Shown here: positions 19,564-26,643 of the stretch, piece after piece | Position numbering within the stretch: the stretch's first letter is position 1 | How the letters are laid out: every line of letters begins with the position of its first letter | Source: Rhodocyclaceae bacterium | GTDB lineage: Bacteria > Pseudomonadota > Gammaproteobacteria > Burkholderiales > Rhodocyclaceae | Length of the DNA: 33,030 nucleotides | NCBI GenBank assembly: GCA_008933825.1 | Contig: WBUF01000026.1 | Coordinates: 1 to 33,030 of the forward strand | Direction of reading: 5' to 3' | Program-made: the position numbers and the translations under genes | Notes under the pieces: model-generated | Told to the model about the DNA's origin: nothing | Database searches by the model: none | The model's input: the letters and a program-made list of their open reading frames with translations, nothing else

Positions 19564-21785
19564 TGGTCCCTTGTTGCGTTGCGGATGTTTCCGCGCAGGA
19601 CATAATGATGCATGGGTTGGGTCGGCGTGGCAATGGTTTCGCGCAATTCGGCCACGCTGCCCAATCGGGTCACCCCGCGCCGGGTATACGCGCTCAGGGC
19701 CAGCGGCACCCCCGCCGGCACCGGCCTGAGCGCAATCAGGTGGCGTTCGGCAGCACCGATCGAGATGATGGCCATGACCGGCGCGTCCGCCGTCCGGACG
19801 ATGGCCGGCGCCCAGCGCGGCACCGCAGCGGGCTTCTCGGGCGGCCTGCCGCTCAGCCAGCGCAGCAGGCGCTGCAACGGCGTCGGCGCGCGCTCGTCGA
19901 AGCGGTTGATCTTCCACTGCGCATCCGAGCCGTAGAGGAACACCGTCAGCTGGTCCTGCTCGTCCCGATCGCGCCAGCTGAAGCTGCAGCCGACTGCCTT
20001 CACGTAGCGCGCATCCTCCGTGCCGCCGTGCCGCAGCGACCGCACGGTCGCCTCCACGGCAAGCACCGTCGTCGGCATGAAAATGTCCACGCGCAACGCC
20101 CCGCCCGGCCGGAGCACGTCGCCGACGCGGCCGTAGAACGAAAAGCCTTCGCCGGAAATATCGTCGATGGTACCGAAGGCTGCCGGCTCGCCCGCCGTCG
20201 TCAGGCGCGCCGGCAACGGCACCGGAAAGCGGTACTCGCGCCGCTGGAAGCGCGAGCGTCCGCGGTGAAACCGCAGCAAAATCGCCGCCAGGCCGGAATT
20301 GACCAGCGCCCAGACGATGTTCGCCGCCAGCGCCGCATCGGGCAGCACGGGCACGCGCGCATGGATCGCCAGCGCCGCCGGCACGGCGAGGAAGTTCAGG
20401 CCGAACACCGCCAGCTGCGGCGCCAGCGGCAGCAGGCTGCGCTTGTCGGCGCCGAGCGCCTTGTCGGTGACGGCAAAGCGCACCTTCTTGCGGAAATAAC
20501 CGAAGCTCGCCATCAGGAAGGCGGCGAAGCGCGCCATGTTGTACTGCTCGATGAGCAGCGCGCGCCCGTAGCCGCGGCCCATCTCCTCGAAGACCAGGAA
20601 AGTCAGCAGGTAATACGGCACGAAGCGCGCGAAGAACCCGGCATCCAGCTCGGTCAGCGGCATGATCCCGGTGAGCAGGACGAACACCGGCGCCAGGTAG
20701 AACACCAGCTTCTGCCAGCCGTCGAGGTAAGCGCAGACCGTGGCCAGATAGCACAGCCGCTGCGGCCCGGTGAGTCCGCGGGCGAACAGCACCCCCTCGC
20801 TGCGCCACACCTGCATCGCACCCTGCGCCCAGCGCAGGCGCTGTTTCAGGTACTGCGCCGCGCCGGCGGGGGCCACGCCGAAAGCGAGCGACTCGGCGTG
20901 GTACACCGAGCGCCAGCCCTTCTTGTGCAGGCGCAGCGAGGTGAGCAAGTCCTCGGTCACCGAGCCGATGGCCACCCCGCCGATGCCGTCGAGCGCACTC
21001 CGGCGCATCACCGCGCAGCTGCCGCAGAAGAACGCCGCATTCCAGAAATCCTTGCCGCGCTGGATGACACGCCAGAAGAAGGACTGCTCCATCCAGACGC
21101 GCCGCCCCTTGTCCGCCTGGCGGTGCTCGTACGAATCGAGATTGAAGAAATCCTGCGGCGTCTGCACGAAAGCCGTGTCCGCGTCCCGGAAATAGCCCAG
21201 GGTGCGCGTCAGGAAATCGCGCCGCGGCGCATGGTCGGCATCGAAGAAGGCGACGAACTCGCCGCGGGCATGGCGCAGCGCGTTGTTCAGGTTGCCGGCC
21301 TTGGCATCGGTGTTCTCCGAGCGCGCCAGATAACGGCATCCCAGCTCGTCGGCCAGCGCGCGCATCTCCGGCCGGTTGCCGTCGTCGAGCAGCCAGGTCT
21401 GATGCGGATAATCCATGCGCACGGCCGCCAGCAGCGTGCGGCGCACCAGTTCGGCCGGCTCGTTGATGGTCGGCACGAACACATCGACGGCGAGCCCGGC
21501 CATTGCCGGCGGCGGCTCGCGAAACGTCAGTCGCCCGGTCATGAACAGGTGCAGCAGCGTCAGTCCGAAGCCGAACAGCTCGGCGGCGTACACCACGGAA
21601 GAAAACAGCAGGGCGTCGCCGTTGAAAGTGAACGGACGCCAGCCCAGATATAGCAGCGCCGCCGCCAGATAGGCAGCGGCGAGCAGTCGCGCGGAGCGCG
21701 ACAGCGGCTCGCTGCGGATCGGCTCCCCGGCATCGGCGGCGCGCTGCCGATCGTTCTCGGGCGAAGGGGTCAGGAACGCGTTCAT
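19560..21785 (-). CDS. Cellulose-synthase-like glycosyltransferase 2 with PilZ domain (BcsA-like)
   Basis: 741 residues. Membrane segments flank a processive GT2 domain with all catalytic marks: DDG (134-136), DADH (182-185), the acceptor motif FVQTP, FFCGS, TED (277-279) and Q-x-x-R-W (315-319). More membrane segments follow, then a PilZ domain with R515-x3-R519 (RREYR) and D542-x-S-x2-G547 (DISGEG), the cyclic-di-GMP binding pattern. The last 110 residues form an extra, mostly hydrophilic region. It would polymerise a beta-glucan at the inner membrane under c-di-GMP control. BcsB, BcsC and BcsZ are absent nearby. ATG 21785 is used; a TTG two codons upstream is the alternative. No Shine-Dalgarno or promoter is evident, since the preceding sequence is the terminator of PEP-CTERM gene 2. 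Confidence 0.9.
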   Translation of the reverse strand: MNAFLTPSPENDRQRAADAGEPIRSEPLSRSARLLAAAYLAAALLYLGWRPFTFNGDALLFSSVVYAAELFGFGLTLLHLFMTGRLTFREPPPAMAGLAVDVFVPTINEPAELVRRTLLAAVRMDYPHQTWLLDDGNRPEMRALADELGCRYLARSENTDAKAGNLNNALRHARGEFVAFFDADHAPRRDFLTRTLGYFRDADTAFVQTPQDFFNLDSYEHRQADKGRRVWMEQSFFWRVIQRGKDFWNAAFFCGSCAVMRRSALDGIGGVAIGSVTEDLLTSLRLHKKGWRSVYHAESLAFGVAPAGAAQYLKQRLRWAQGAMQVWRSEGVLFARGLTGPQRLCYLATVCAYLDGWQKLVFYLAPVFVLLTGIMPLTELDAGFFARFVPYYLLTFLVFEEMGRGYGRALLIEQYNMARFAAFLMASFGYFRKKVRFAVTDKALGADKRSLLPLAPQLAVFGLNFLAVPAALAIHARVPVLPDAALAANIVWALVNSGLAAILLRFHRGRSRFQRREYRFPVPLPARLTTAGEPAAFGTIDDISGEGFSFYGRVGDVLRPGGALRVDIFMPTTVLAVEATVRSLRHGGTEDARYVKAVGCSFSWRDRDEQDQLTVFLYGSDAQWKINRFDERAPTPLQRLLRWLSGRPPEKPAAVPRWAPAIVRTADAPVMAIISIGAAERHLIALRPVPAGVPLALSAYTRRGVTRLGSVAELRETIATPTQPMHHYVLRGNIRNATRDQ

Positions 21786-21789
21786 GCAC

Positions 21790-21828
21790 AAAGAAAAGAG
21801 CGATACCGCAACATTCTAGCGGTATCGC
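21790..21828 (-). terminator. Rho-independent terminator of the PEP-CTERM 3-2 operon
   Basis: Perfect ten-base stem GCGATACCGC / GCGGTATCGC (21828-21800) with a nine-base loop, then TCTTTTCTTT on the minus strand. It ends about five bases before the glycosyltransferase ATG. A second GC hairpin (CCGGGGGC / GCCCCGG area, 21842-21859) lies between it and the PEP-CTERM 2 stop. Confidence 0.88.
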
Positions 21829-21869
21829 CCGATTTGGCGGGCCGGGGGCTTTGCCCCGGGTTGGCAGGA

Positions 21870-22481
21870 TCAGTAACGGTGACGGTGTGGCCGGGACAAA
21901 CGCCGGCGCGAGGCCAGGCCCATCAGGCCCAATCCGGCAGCCAGCAAGGCCCAGGACCCGGGCTCGGGCACCGCCGCAACGCTCACGTTATCGAGCAGCA
22001 TGCCGACGTTGTCGCCGCCCGCATTCTGGAAGTCGATCGAAAAAATCCCGCTCGACGACGGCGTGAAAAACAGCGAAAAGCCGGTCCAGCCATCGTTCTG
22101 CGACAGGCTATAACTCGCCGAAACGGAACCGAATGCCACCCTCACCGATTCGGCCGCAGTGTTCCGATGGTTGCCCGCCAGCTGGAAACTGGCGACATAG
22201 CCGGTTCCGCCCAGCAGCGCGAAGCTGCGCGAGAGCAGGCCGGCGTTCGAAGTCGAACCATCGAGGTCGATGAACGCACCGCTTCCCGGAATGAAATCGT
22301 GGAAGCCGTTGCCGACAATGTCCACCGTGCCGCCGCCGGAGACCGTCCAGCCCGCAGGCACTGCATTCAGGGCGGTTGCATTCGCATTGAAATCGTCGCT
22401 GAACACGGGCGCGGCCTGCGCCGCCCCCGCGGCCGCCATCAGGGCGGCCAGAACAATCGCTCTCGTGCCATTCCTGTTCAT
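21870..22481 (-). CDS. PEP-CTERM protein 2
   Basis: 203 residues. The signal peptide is about 1-23 (AIVLAALMAAAGAAQA). The exported part (FSDDFNANATALNAVPAGW, GSGAFIDLDGSTSNAGLLSRSF, GWTGFSLFFTPSSSGIFSIDF, GMLLDNVSV) has the look of a lectin-like jelly-roll domain; the opening DDF and closing LLDNVSV are typical of such secreted modules. There are no cysteines. The sorting tail has VPEP at 171-174, WALLAAGLGLMGLA and RRR, but then continues RLSRPHRHRY, a longer basic end than usual. SD AAGGGAG precedes the ATG, 12 bases after the PEP-CTERM 3 stop. The coding sequence of its tail is nearly identical to that of gene 3. Confidence 0.92.
   Translation of the reverse strand: MNRNGTRAIVLAALMAAAGAAQAAPVFSDDFNANATALNAVPAGWTVSGGGTVDIVGNGFHDFIPGSGAFIDLDGSTSNAGLLSRSFALLGGTGYVASFQLAGNHRNTAAESVRVAFGSVSASYSLSQNDGWTGFSLFFTPSSSGIFSIDFQNAGGDNVGMLLDNVSVAAVPEPGSWALLAAGLGLMGLASRRRLSRPHRHRY
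21894..21938 (-). repeat. 45-bp direct repeat, copy in PEP-CTERM 2 tail
   Basis: 44 of 45 bases match 22497-22541, the only difference being C/G at one position. It encodes the G-L-M-G-L-A-S-R-R-R-L-S part of the sorting tail. Identity includes the silent positions. Confidence 0.9.
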
Positions 22482-22493
22482 GAGGCGCTCCCT

Positions 22494-23171
22494 TCAGGAC
22501 AAACGCCGGCGCGAGGCCAGGCCCATCAGGCCGAATCCGGCCAGCATCAGCGCGTAAGTGGCCGGCTCCGGCACCGGGATGGCGACCAGCAGGTCCTGCG
22601 TGGCATTTTGGCCGCCGGCCACGCCCGTGCTGTCGAGTACCGTGAAGCTCCAGGCGCCGGCGGACTGCGCCGCCAGGCCGGACAGCCAGCCCATGGCCGT
22701 GCTGCGCGCGGTGGCGTTGCCGCCGCTGCCGAGTTCGAAGCTGCCGGCATCGACGTCGAGCGCGCCGTTGCCGTCGTAAGTGATCTCCCAGACGGCGATC
22801 TGGAAGGCAGCGGCGTTCTCGTTCGAGGCGTGCGAACTGGCGTAGTAGTTCGTATAGAGCCGGTTGAACAGGCCCACCTGCGCCGACGAAAAGCCGTAGG
22901 CTGCCGGCGTCACGGCGCTATAGTTCGTCCAGGTCGTGCCGAACGTCATGTTATGCATGACATCCACGCACATCGCCGAGAACGAATTGCCGTTCCAGGT
23001 GCCGGTGAACTCGCCGGCATAGGGAGTGATGTTTCGGGGAAGGTCGATGTCCGCGGCGGCCTTGCGCCCGCCGAGAAACCCGCTCATGTTGACCGTATCC
23101 GCCTGCGCGGCGCCCGCCGCGGCGCAGGCGAGGAGAAATGCGGCGGCGCGCATCGTCTTGCCGAGAGCCAT
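22494..23171 (-). CDS. PEP-CTERM protein 3, candidate internal-thioester domain
   Basis: 225 residues. The signal peptide is about 1-24 (AFLLACAAAGAAQA). The exported domain contains FSAMCVDVMHN with Cys68, the only cysteine after the signal peptide, and AAAFQIAVWEITYD with Gln124. A lone Cys in a C-V-D context plus a hydrophobic-Gln-x-A-x-W strand about 55 residues later is the layout of internal-thioester (TED) adhesin domains; this is inference from motif. The tail has VPEP (200-203), YALMLAGFGLMGLA and RRRLS. SD AAGGGG lies seven bases before ATG 23171. It is the first gene of an operon with PEP-CTERM 2, driven by regulon element 3 and with a hairpin in the leader. Confidence 0.92.
   Translation of the reverse strand: MALGKTMRAAAFLLACAAAGAAQADTVNMSGFLGGRKAAADIDLPRNITPYAGEFTGTWNGNSFSAMCVDVMHNMTFGTTWTNYSAVTPAAYGFSSAQVGLFNRLYTNYYASSHASNENAAAFQIAVWEITYDGNGALDVDAGSFELGSGGNATARSTAMGWLSGLAAQSAGAWSFTVLDSTGVAGGQNATQDLLVAIPVPEPATYALMLAGFGLMGLASRRRLS
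22497..22541 (-). repeat. 45-bp direct repeat, copy in PEP-CTERM 3 tail
   Basis: Partner of 21894-21938 (44 of 45 identical), about 600 bases apart in the same orientation. Recombination between the copies would delete nearly all of PEP-CTERM gene 2. Confidence 0.9.
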
Positions 23172-23201
23172 GTCTTTACCCCTTGTTGTTGTAGGACTTT
23201 G

Positions 23202-23226
23202 CCGCAGGCCGAGCCGTGGCCTGCGG
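23202..23226 (-). promoter_or_regulatory. Hairpin in the 5' leader of PEP-CTERM 3
   Basis: Perfect nine-base stem CCGCAGGCC / GGCCTGCGG with a seven-base loop. It lies at the very 5' end of the transcript predicted from element 3 (start near 23229), about 30 bases before the ATG. There is no T-run after it, so it is more likely a stabilising or translation-control structure than a terminator. Confidence 0.6.
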
Positions 23227-23235
23227 TTTCACGCC

Positions 23236-23280
23236 ATGATATTCATTCCAAATGGCAGCGCAATAGTCCGACCGGCCTAG
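23236..23280 (-). promoter_or_regulatory. Regulon element 3 and promoter of the PEP-CTERM 3-2 operon
   Basis: In gene orientation the element (23280-23260) reads CTAGGCCG, GTCGGA, CTATTGC. Its end forms the -35 box TTGCGC (23263-23258); TATCAT (23241-23236) follows after a 16-bp spacer. The geometry is the same as element 2. It lies in the 149-base gap after the PEP-CTERM 4 stop. Confidence 0.7.
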
Positions 23281-23320
23281 TCCGGGCGGACCGCCCATGC
23301 GCGCCCGGCAAGCCGGCTTC

Positions 23321-24193
23321 TCAGCCGCGGCTGCGACGCCTTCCCATCGCCCCCAGTGCCGTCAGCCCGGCGAGCAGCATCGCCCACGTGCCGGGCTCAG
23401 GCACCGGCGCCGCAGCCAAAAATTCCGCGCGAGCGAAATTCTCGTTGGAGAAAATCGCGCCGGTCGCCCCCCAGGCACCTCCGCCGACGACACTGCCGCC
23501 CGAAAGCAAAACCCAGCTGGCGGCAACATCGGAGGAATTGGCCGCATGGGCAAGCATCAGGCGGATCTGGTCAAAGCCGCCCGACGGAAGCGCCACGGGC
23601 GCGAGCCCTCCGACAAAACTCTGCGTATGGGCGGCGTAATCCTGATCGAAAAAACCGATGGCGGACGCGCCGCCGGAATTGATGACCGCCAGCATCAGCC
23701 GGTCGTCCAGGCCGATGCCGGAGTCGCCGACGCGGATGCCATACGACTCGCCCGGCGCGGGCGAATAGAAATCGAACTGACCGCTGACCGTGAAGTCGTG
23801 CCATTTCTTGAGGCCGTAGTTGTAGGAAGGATCGGCCGGGTTGTCGCTGTTGGAGGTATTGGTATTGAGCAAGACCGTTTGCACCAAGCGGGGAAGCCCC
23901 GTCGGCGTGTAACCCAATTGCGCCCCGGTGCCGTCGAGCAGGAGCCTGCCGCCGCTTTCCGGCCCGACCGTGGCGCCGGCAGGACCGACGATATAGGCGA
24001 AGGGCGTCGCCGGCGTGTACATCGGATTGTTCGGCGGCGGATTGCCGTCGTCGAAGGCATCGAGGAACATGCCCGGATTGGTCCCCTTCGAGACGCGAAA
24101 CTCATCCACCTTGACGGTGTAGGCCATCGACGGCGCGGCGGCGGCGAACGATGCCGCGCCGCAGAGACAAGCGAGCAACTTGCGTGTTTTCAT
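23321..24193 (-). CDS. PEP-CTERM protein 4
   Basis: 290 residues from ATG 24193, which has AGGAGG six bases upstream. The signal peptide is about 1-24 (LLACLCGAASFAAAAPSMA). The exported region starts YTVKVDEFRVSKG, continues through a Pro/Asn-rich loop (FDDGNPPPNNPMYTP), DGTGAQLGYTPTGLPRLVQTVLLNTNTSNSD, and beta-rich WHDFTVSGQFDFYSPAPGESYGIRVGD, GFDQIRLMLAHAANSSDVAASWVL. I do not recognise a named family. The tail has VPEP (264-267), WAMLLAGLTALGAMG and RRRSRG. There are no mature cysteines. It is transcribed alone; element 5 lies about 90 bases upstream. Confidence 0.9.
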   Translation of the reverse strand: MKTRKLLACLCGAASFAAAAPSMAYTVKVDEFRVSKGTNPGMFLDAFDDGNPPPNNPMYTPATPFAYIVGPAGATVGPESGGRLLLDGTGAQLGYTPTGLPRLVQTVLLNTNTSNSDNPADPSYNYGLKKWHDFTVSGQFDFYSPAPGESYGIRVGDSGIGLDDRLMLAVINSGGASAIGFFDQDYAAHTQSFVGGLAPVALPSGGFDQIRLMLAHAANSSDVAASWVLLSGGSVVGGGAWGATGAIFSNENFARAEFLAAAPVPEPGTWAMLLAGLTALGAMGRRRSRG

Positions 24194-24281
24194 GGGTGTC
24201 CTCCTGGATATTGAGTCGCAGCTGCGACGAGGCAATTATGGAAAGGAGGAAAACCCGGCACATCATCCAAACGGAGTAAGC

Positions 24282-24302
24282 GGAATGATCCGTTCGGACT
24301 AC
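24282..24302 (-). promoter_or_regulatory. Regulon element 5 (diverged) upstream of PEP-CTERM 4
   Basis: In gene orientation it reads GTAGTCCG, AACGGA, TCATTCC. The left half matches element 1 in seven of eight bases, the right half in four of seven. It lies in the 122-base gap between the lytic transglycosylase stop and PEP-CTERM 4. The -35 equivalent would be TTCCGC, but no good -10 box follows at 16-17 bp; CATAAT (24233-24238) further down is an alternative. Confidence 0.45.
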
Positions 24303-24315
24303 GGCAGGCGGCAGA

Positions 24316-24897
24316 TCAGTTGCGCGGCAGCCGTGCGCGCCAGTCGCCGGCCAGGCGATAGGGGCTGGCCGCCTCCGCCTCGCGGCGCAGCTGCGCGTAG
24401 TGCGCCAGCACCTTCGGCACGTAGTCGCGCGTTTCCGCGAAAGGCGGAATGCGCCGGCCATGGCGCAGCACGGCCGCCTCGCCGGCGTTGTAGGCGGCCA
24501 GCGCCAGCGGCAGCTCGCCGTCGAACAGCGCCAGCAGGTCGCGCAGATAGGCCGTGCCGGCGGCGACGTTCTGCGCCGGATCGAGCGGATCGCGGCTGCC
24601 GTAGCGCCGCGCCGTCTCCGGCATCAGCTGCATCAGGCCGAGCGCGCCCTTTGGCGAGCGCGCCCGCGCGTCGTAGCCCGACTCGACCGTCACCAGCGCA
24701 TGCAGCAGCGCCGGATCCAGCCCGTGGCGGCGCGCCGCGGCGGCCAGCAGCCCCGCATGCGGCCGGCCCGGCAGCGCATCCGGCTGCGCAGCTAGGCGAT
24801 AGGCCTGCGCGCCGCCGGCGAGGCGATACGGCGAAGCCTGCCCCGCGGCCTGCGCGGCGGCGCAGGCGAACAGCAGCAGCGCCGCCGCGCACCTCAC
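24316..24897 (-). CDS. Lytic transglycosylase (SLT domain)
   Basis: 193 residues from GTG 24897, overlapping the VanZ-like stop (GTGA). The signal peptide covers about 1-20 (AAALLLFACAAAQAAG). The SLT domain has LLHALVTVESGYD with catalytic Glu72, SPKGALGLMQLMPETARRYG, DPAQNVAAGTAYLRDLL, LALAAYNAGEAAVLRHGRRIPPF and ETRDYVPKVL: the full family-1 set. It cuts peptidoglycan glycan strands with 1,6-anhydro ends in the periplasm. As third gene after a polysaccharide priming transferase and a VanZ-like protein, it probably opens the wall for the export machinery. Plain SLT domain, without LysM. Confidence 0.92.
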   Translation of the reverse strand: MRCAAALLLFACAAAQAAGQASPYRLAGGAQAYRLAAQPDALPGRPHAGLLAAAARRHGLDPALLHALVTVESGYDARARSPKGALGLMQLMPETARRYGSRDPLDPAQNVAAGTAYLRDLLALFDGELPLALAAYNAGEAAVLRHGRRIPPFAETRDYVPKVLAHYAQLRREAEAASPYRLAGDWRARLPRN

Positions 24898-25256
24898 GGC
24901 TTGCCCGCGAACAGCTGCCGCACGGCGAAGGCGCCGACCAGGGCGCCCGCCATGCCCGCAGCGAGATCCGCCCCGTCGGGATGGCGGCCCGGCAGGAACA
25001 TCTGGAACACCTCGTCGGCGGCGCCCACGCAGCAGGCGACCAGAAAGGCGGCGAGCGGGCGCGTGCCGCGCCAGCCGGCGCTCAGCAGCGCGGCGAGGGC
25101 GCCGAAATACAGCATGTGCGCGGCCTTGTCGAGCGGCGGCGCAAGCAGGCCGACCGCCGCCGGCGTCGCGCCGAAGGAAAAGTGCCCCGCCACCGCCAGC
25201 AGCGCCAGGGCGAAGCAGCACGGGCGCAGCAGCCGCCAGGCGCGCTCAGTAGGCAT
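24894..25256 (-). CDS. VanZ-like membrane protein
   Basis: 120 residues with about four hydrophobic segments. Motifs of the VanZ-like family: PPLDKAAHMLYFGALAALLSAG, then ADEVFQMFLPGRHPDGADLAAGMAGALVG (the acidic D-E...Q...P-G-R pattern). VanZ of enterococci confers low-level teicoplanin resistance; chromosomal relatives in polysaccharide clusters have no established function. ATG 25256 overlaps the end of the sugar transferase by 11 bases and the stop overlaps the next GTG, so the three genes are translationally coupled. Confidence 0.85.
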   Translation of the reverse strand: MPTERAWRLLRPCCFALALLAVAGHFSFGATPAAVGLLAPPLDKAAHMLYFGALAALLSAGWRGTRPLAAFLVACCVGAADEVFQMFLPGRHPDGADLAAGMAGALVGAFAVRQLFAGKP

Positions 25257-26643
25257 TGCGGTCCCTCAGCACCACCAGCACCGTCTTGAAGATGATCCAC
25301 AGGTCGAGGCCGAGCGACCACTGGCGCAGGTACTCCAGGTCGTACTCGATGCGCTTCTGCATCTTCTCGACGGTTTCCGTCTCGCCGCGGTAGCCGCTGA
25401 CCTGGGCCAGGCCGGTGATGCCCGGCTTGACCTTGTGGCGCACCATGTAGCCCTTGATCAGCTTGCGATAGAGCTCGTTGTGCGCCACCGCGTGCGGGCG
25501 CGGCCCGACGATGCTCATGCGCCCCTGCAGCACGTTGACGAACTGCGGCAGCTCGTCGAGCGAGCTCTTCCTCAGGAAAGCCCCCAGCCGCGTCACCCGG
25601 CTGTCGTTCTTCGTCGCCTGGGCGATCTGCGCGCCGTCCTCGCACACCGTCATCGAGCGGAACTTGTAGACCACGATCTCCTTGCCGTCCACCCCGTAGC
25701 GGCGCTGGCGGAACAGCACCGGCCCGGGCGAGGACAGCTTCACCCCGGCGGCGATGGCCAGCATGAGCGGCGAGACCAGCAGCAGGATCAACAGCGAGAG
25801 CACGATGTCGCTCGTGCGCTTGACGAGCCCGCTCACCCCGCTGAAGGGCGAATCGCAGATCGCCACCACCGGCATGCCGCCGACGTCGTCGACGCGCCCC
25901 TGGATCAGATCGGTGAGAAAGATGTCCGGCGCGAAGTAGACCGAGGCGGTGGTGTCGCGCAGGTCGTCGAGCAGCGCCACGATGCGCGGCTGGGACGCCA
26001 TCGGCAGGCTGATGTAGATGGCGTCGATGCGGTGCTGCTTGACGTAGACGGCCAGCTCGCCCAGCCGCCCGAGCAGGTCGTGTCCGGCCGACAGCTCGCC
26101 CAGGCGCTGCCGGCTGCGGTCGTCGAAAAAACCGACCAGCCGCGTGCCCAGGTACGCCTGCTCGCGGAACTGCTGCGCCAGGCGCAGCCCCGTCCCGTTG
26201 ATGCCCGCCACCACCGCCGTCTTCTGGTAATCCTGCGAGGCCAGGACGCGCGGCACCAGCAGCTTGGCCGCGGCGTGCGCGACGATCAGCGACAGCGGCG
26301 CGGCAGCCAGCCAGCCCAGCACCACCTCCTCGCGGAAGGCCGCCAGATAGCCGCTGGCGTAGCCGAGCAGCAGCAGCAGGCCCGCCAGCAGCACCCAGTC
26401 GATGACCACCCCGCGCACGATGCGGCGGTAGCGGTCGTTCAGGCGCGAAGTGCCCGGAAAGCTGAGCGAAAACACGATCAGCGCCAGAATCACGTAAGGC
26501 GCCGAAAAGGCCTCCTCGTGATAGGCCGCGACGGCCGCCAGCGAACCGAGCAGCAGCGCCGGCTCCAGCAGTATCCCCAGCAGGGACACCAGCGTCAGCC
26601 GGGTGCGCAGCAGGTTCTGCTGCCGTCCTAGCACCGCCAGCAT
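25246..26643 (-). CDS. Undecaprenyl-phosphate sugar phosphotransferase (WcaJ/WbaP type)
   Basis: 465 residues, the size of the polyprenyl-phosphate glucose or galactose phosphotransferases that start repeat-unit synthesis on undecaprenyl phosphate. Four N-terminal membrane segments precede a nucleotide-binding-like domain (KTAVVAGINGTGLRLAQQF ... LVGFFDDR). A fifth membrane segment (DIVLSLLILLLVSPLMLAI) leads to the catalytic bacterial-sugar-transferase domain: GPVLFRQRRYG, VYKFRSM, SSLDELPQFVNVLQG, MSIVGPRPHA, KPGITGLAQVSGYRGET and DLWIIFKTVLVVL. ATG 26643 has GGGGGA six bases upstream. The sugar is not decided by sequence. It leads an operon with the VanZ-like and lytic transglycosylase genes and is divergent from epsA. 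Confidence 0.92.
   Translation of the reverse strand: MLAVLGRQQNLLRTRLTLVSLLGILLEPALLLGSLAAVAAYHEEAFSAPYVILALIVFSLSFPGTSRLNDRYRRIVRGVVIDWVLLAGLLLLLGYASGYLAAFREEVVLGWLAAAPLSLIVAHAAAKLLVPRVLASQDYQKTAVVAGINGTGLRLAQQFREQAYLGTRLVGFFDDRSRQRLGELSAGHDLLGRLGELAVYVKQHRIDAIYISLPMASQPRIVALLDDLRDTTASVYFAPDIFLTDLIQGRVDDVGGMPVVAICDSPFSGVSGLVKRTSDIVLSLLILLLVSPLMLAIAAGVKLSSPGPVLFRQRRYGVDGKEIVVYKFRSMTVCEDGAQIAQATKNDSRVTRLGAFLRKSSLDELPQFVNVLQGRMSIVGPRPHAVAHNELYRKLIKGYMVRHKVKPGITGLAQVSGYRGETETVEKMQKRIEYDLEYLRQWSLGLDLWIIFKTVLVVLRDRNAY

Noticed and set aside
21805..21825. A sixth copy of the 21-bp element upstream of the glycosyltransferase
   Set aside because: Only the final TTGC and two or three other bases match, there is no -10 box after it, and the sequence is already explained as a terminator stem.
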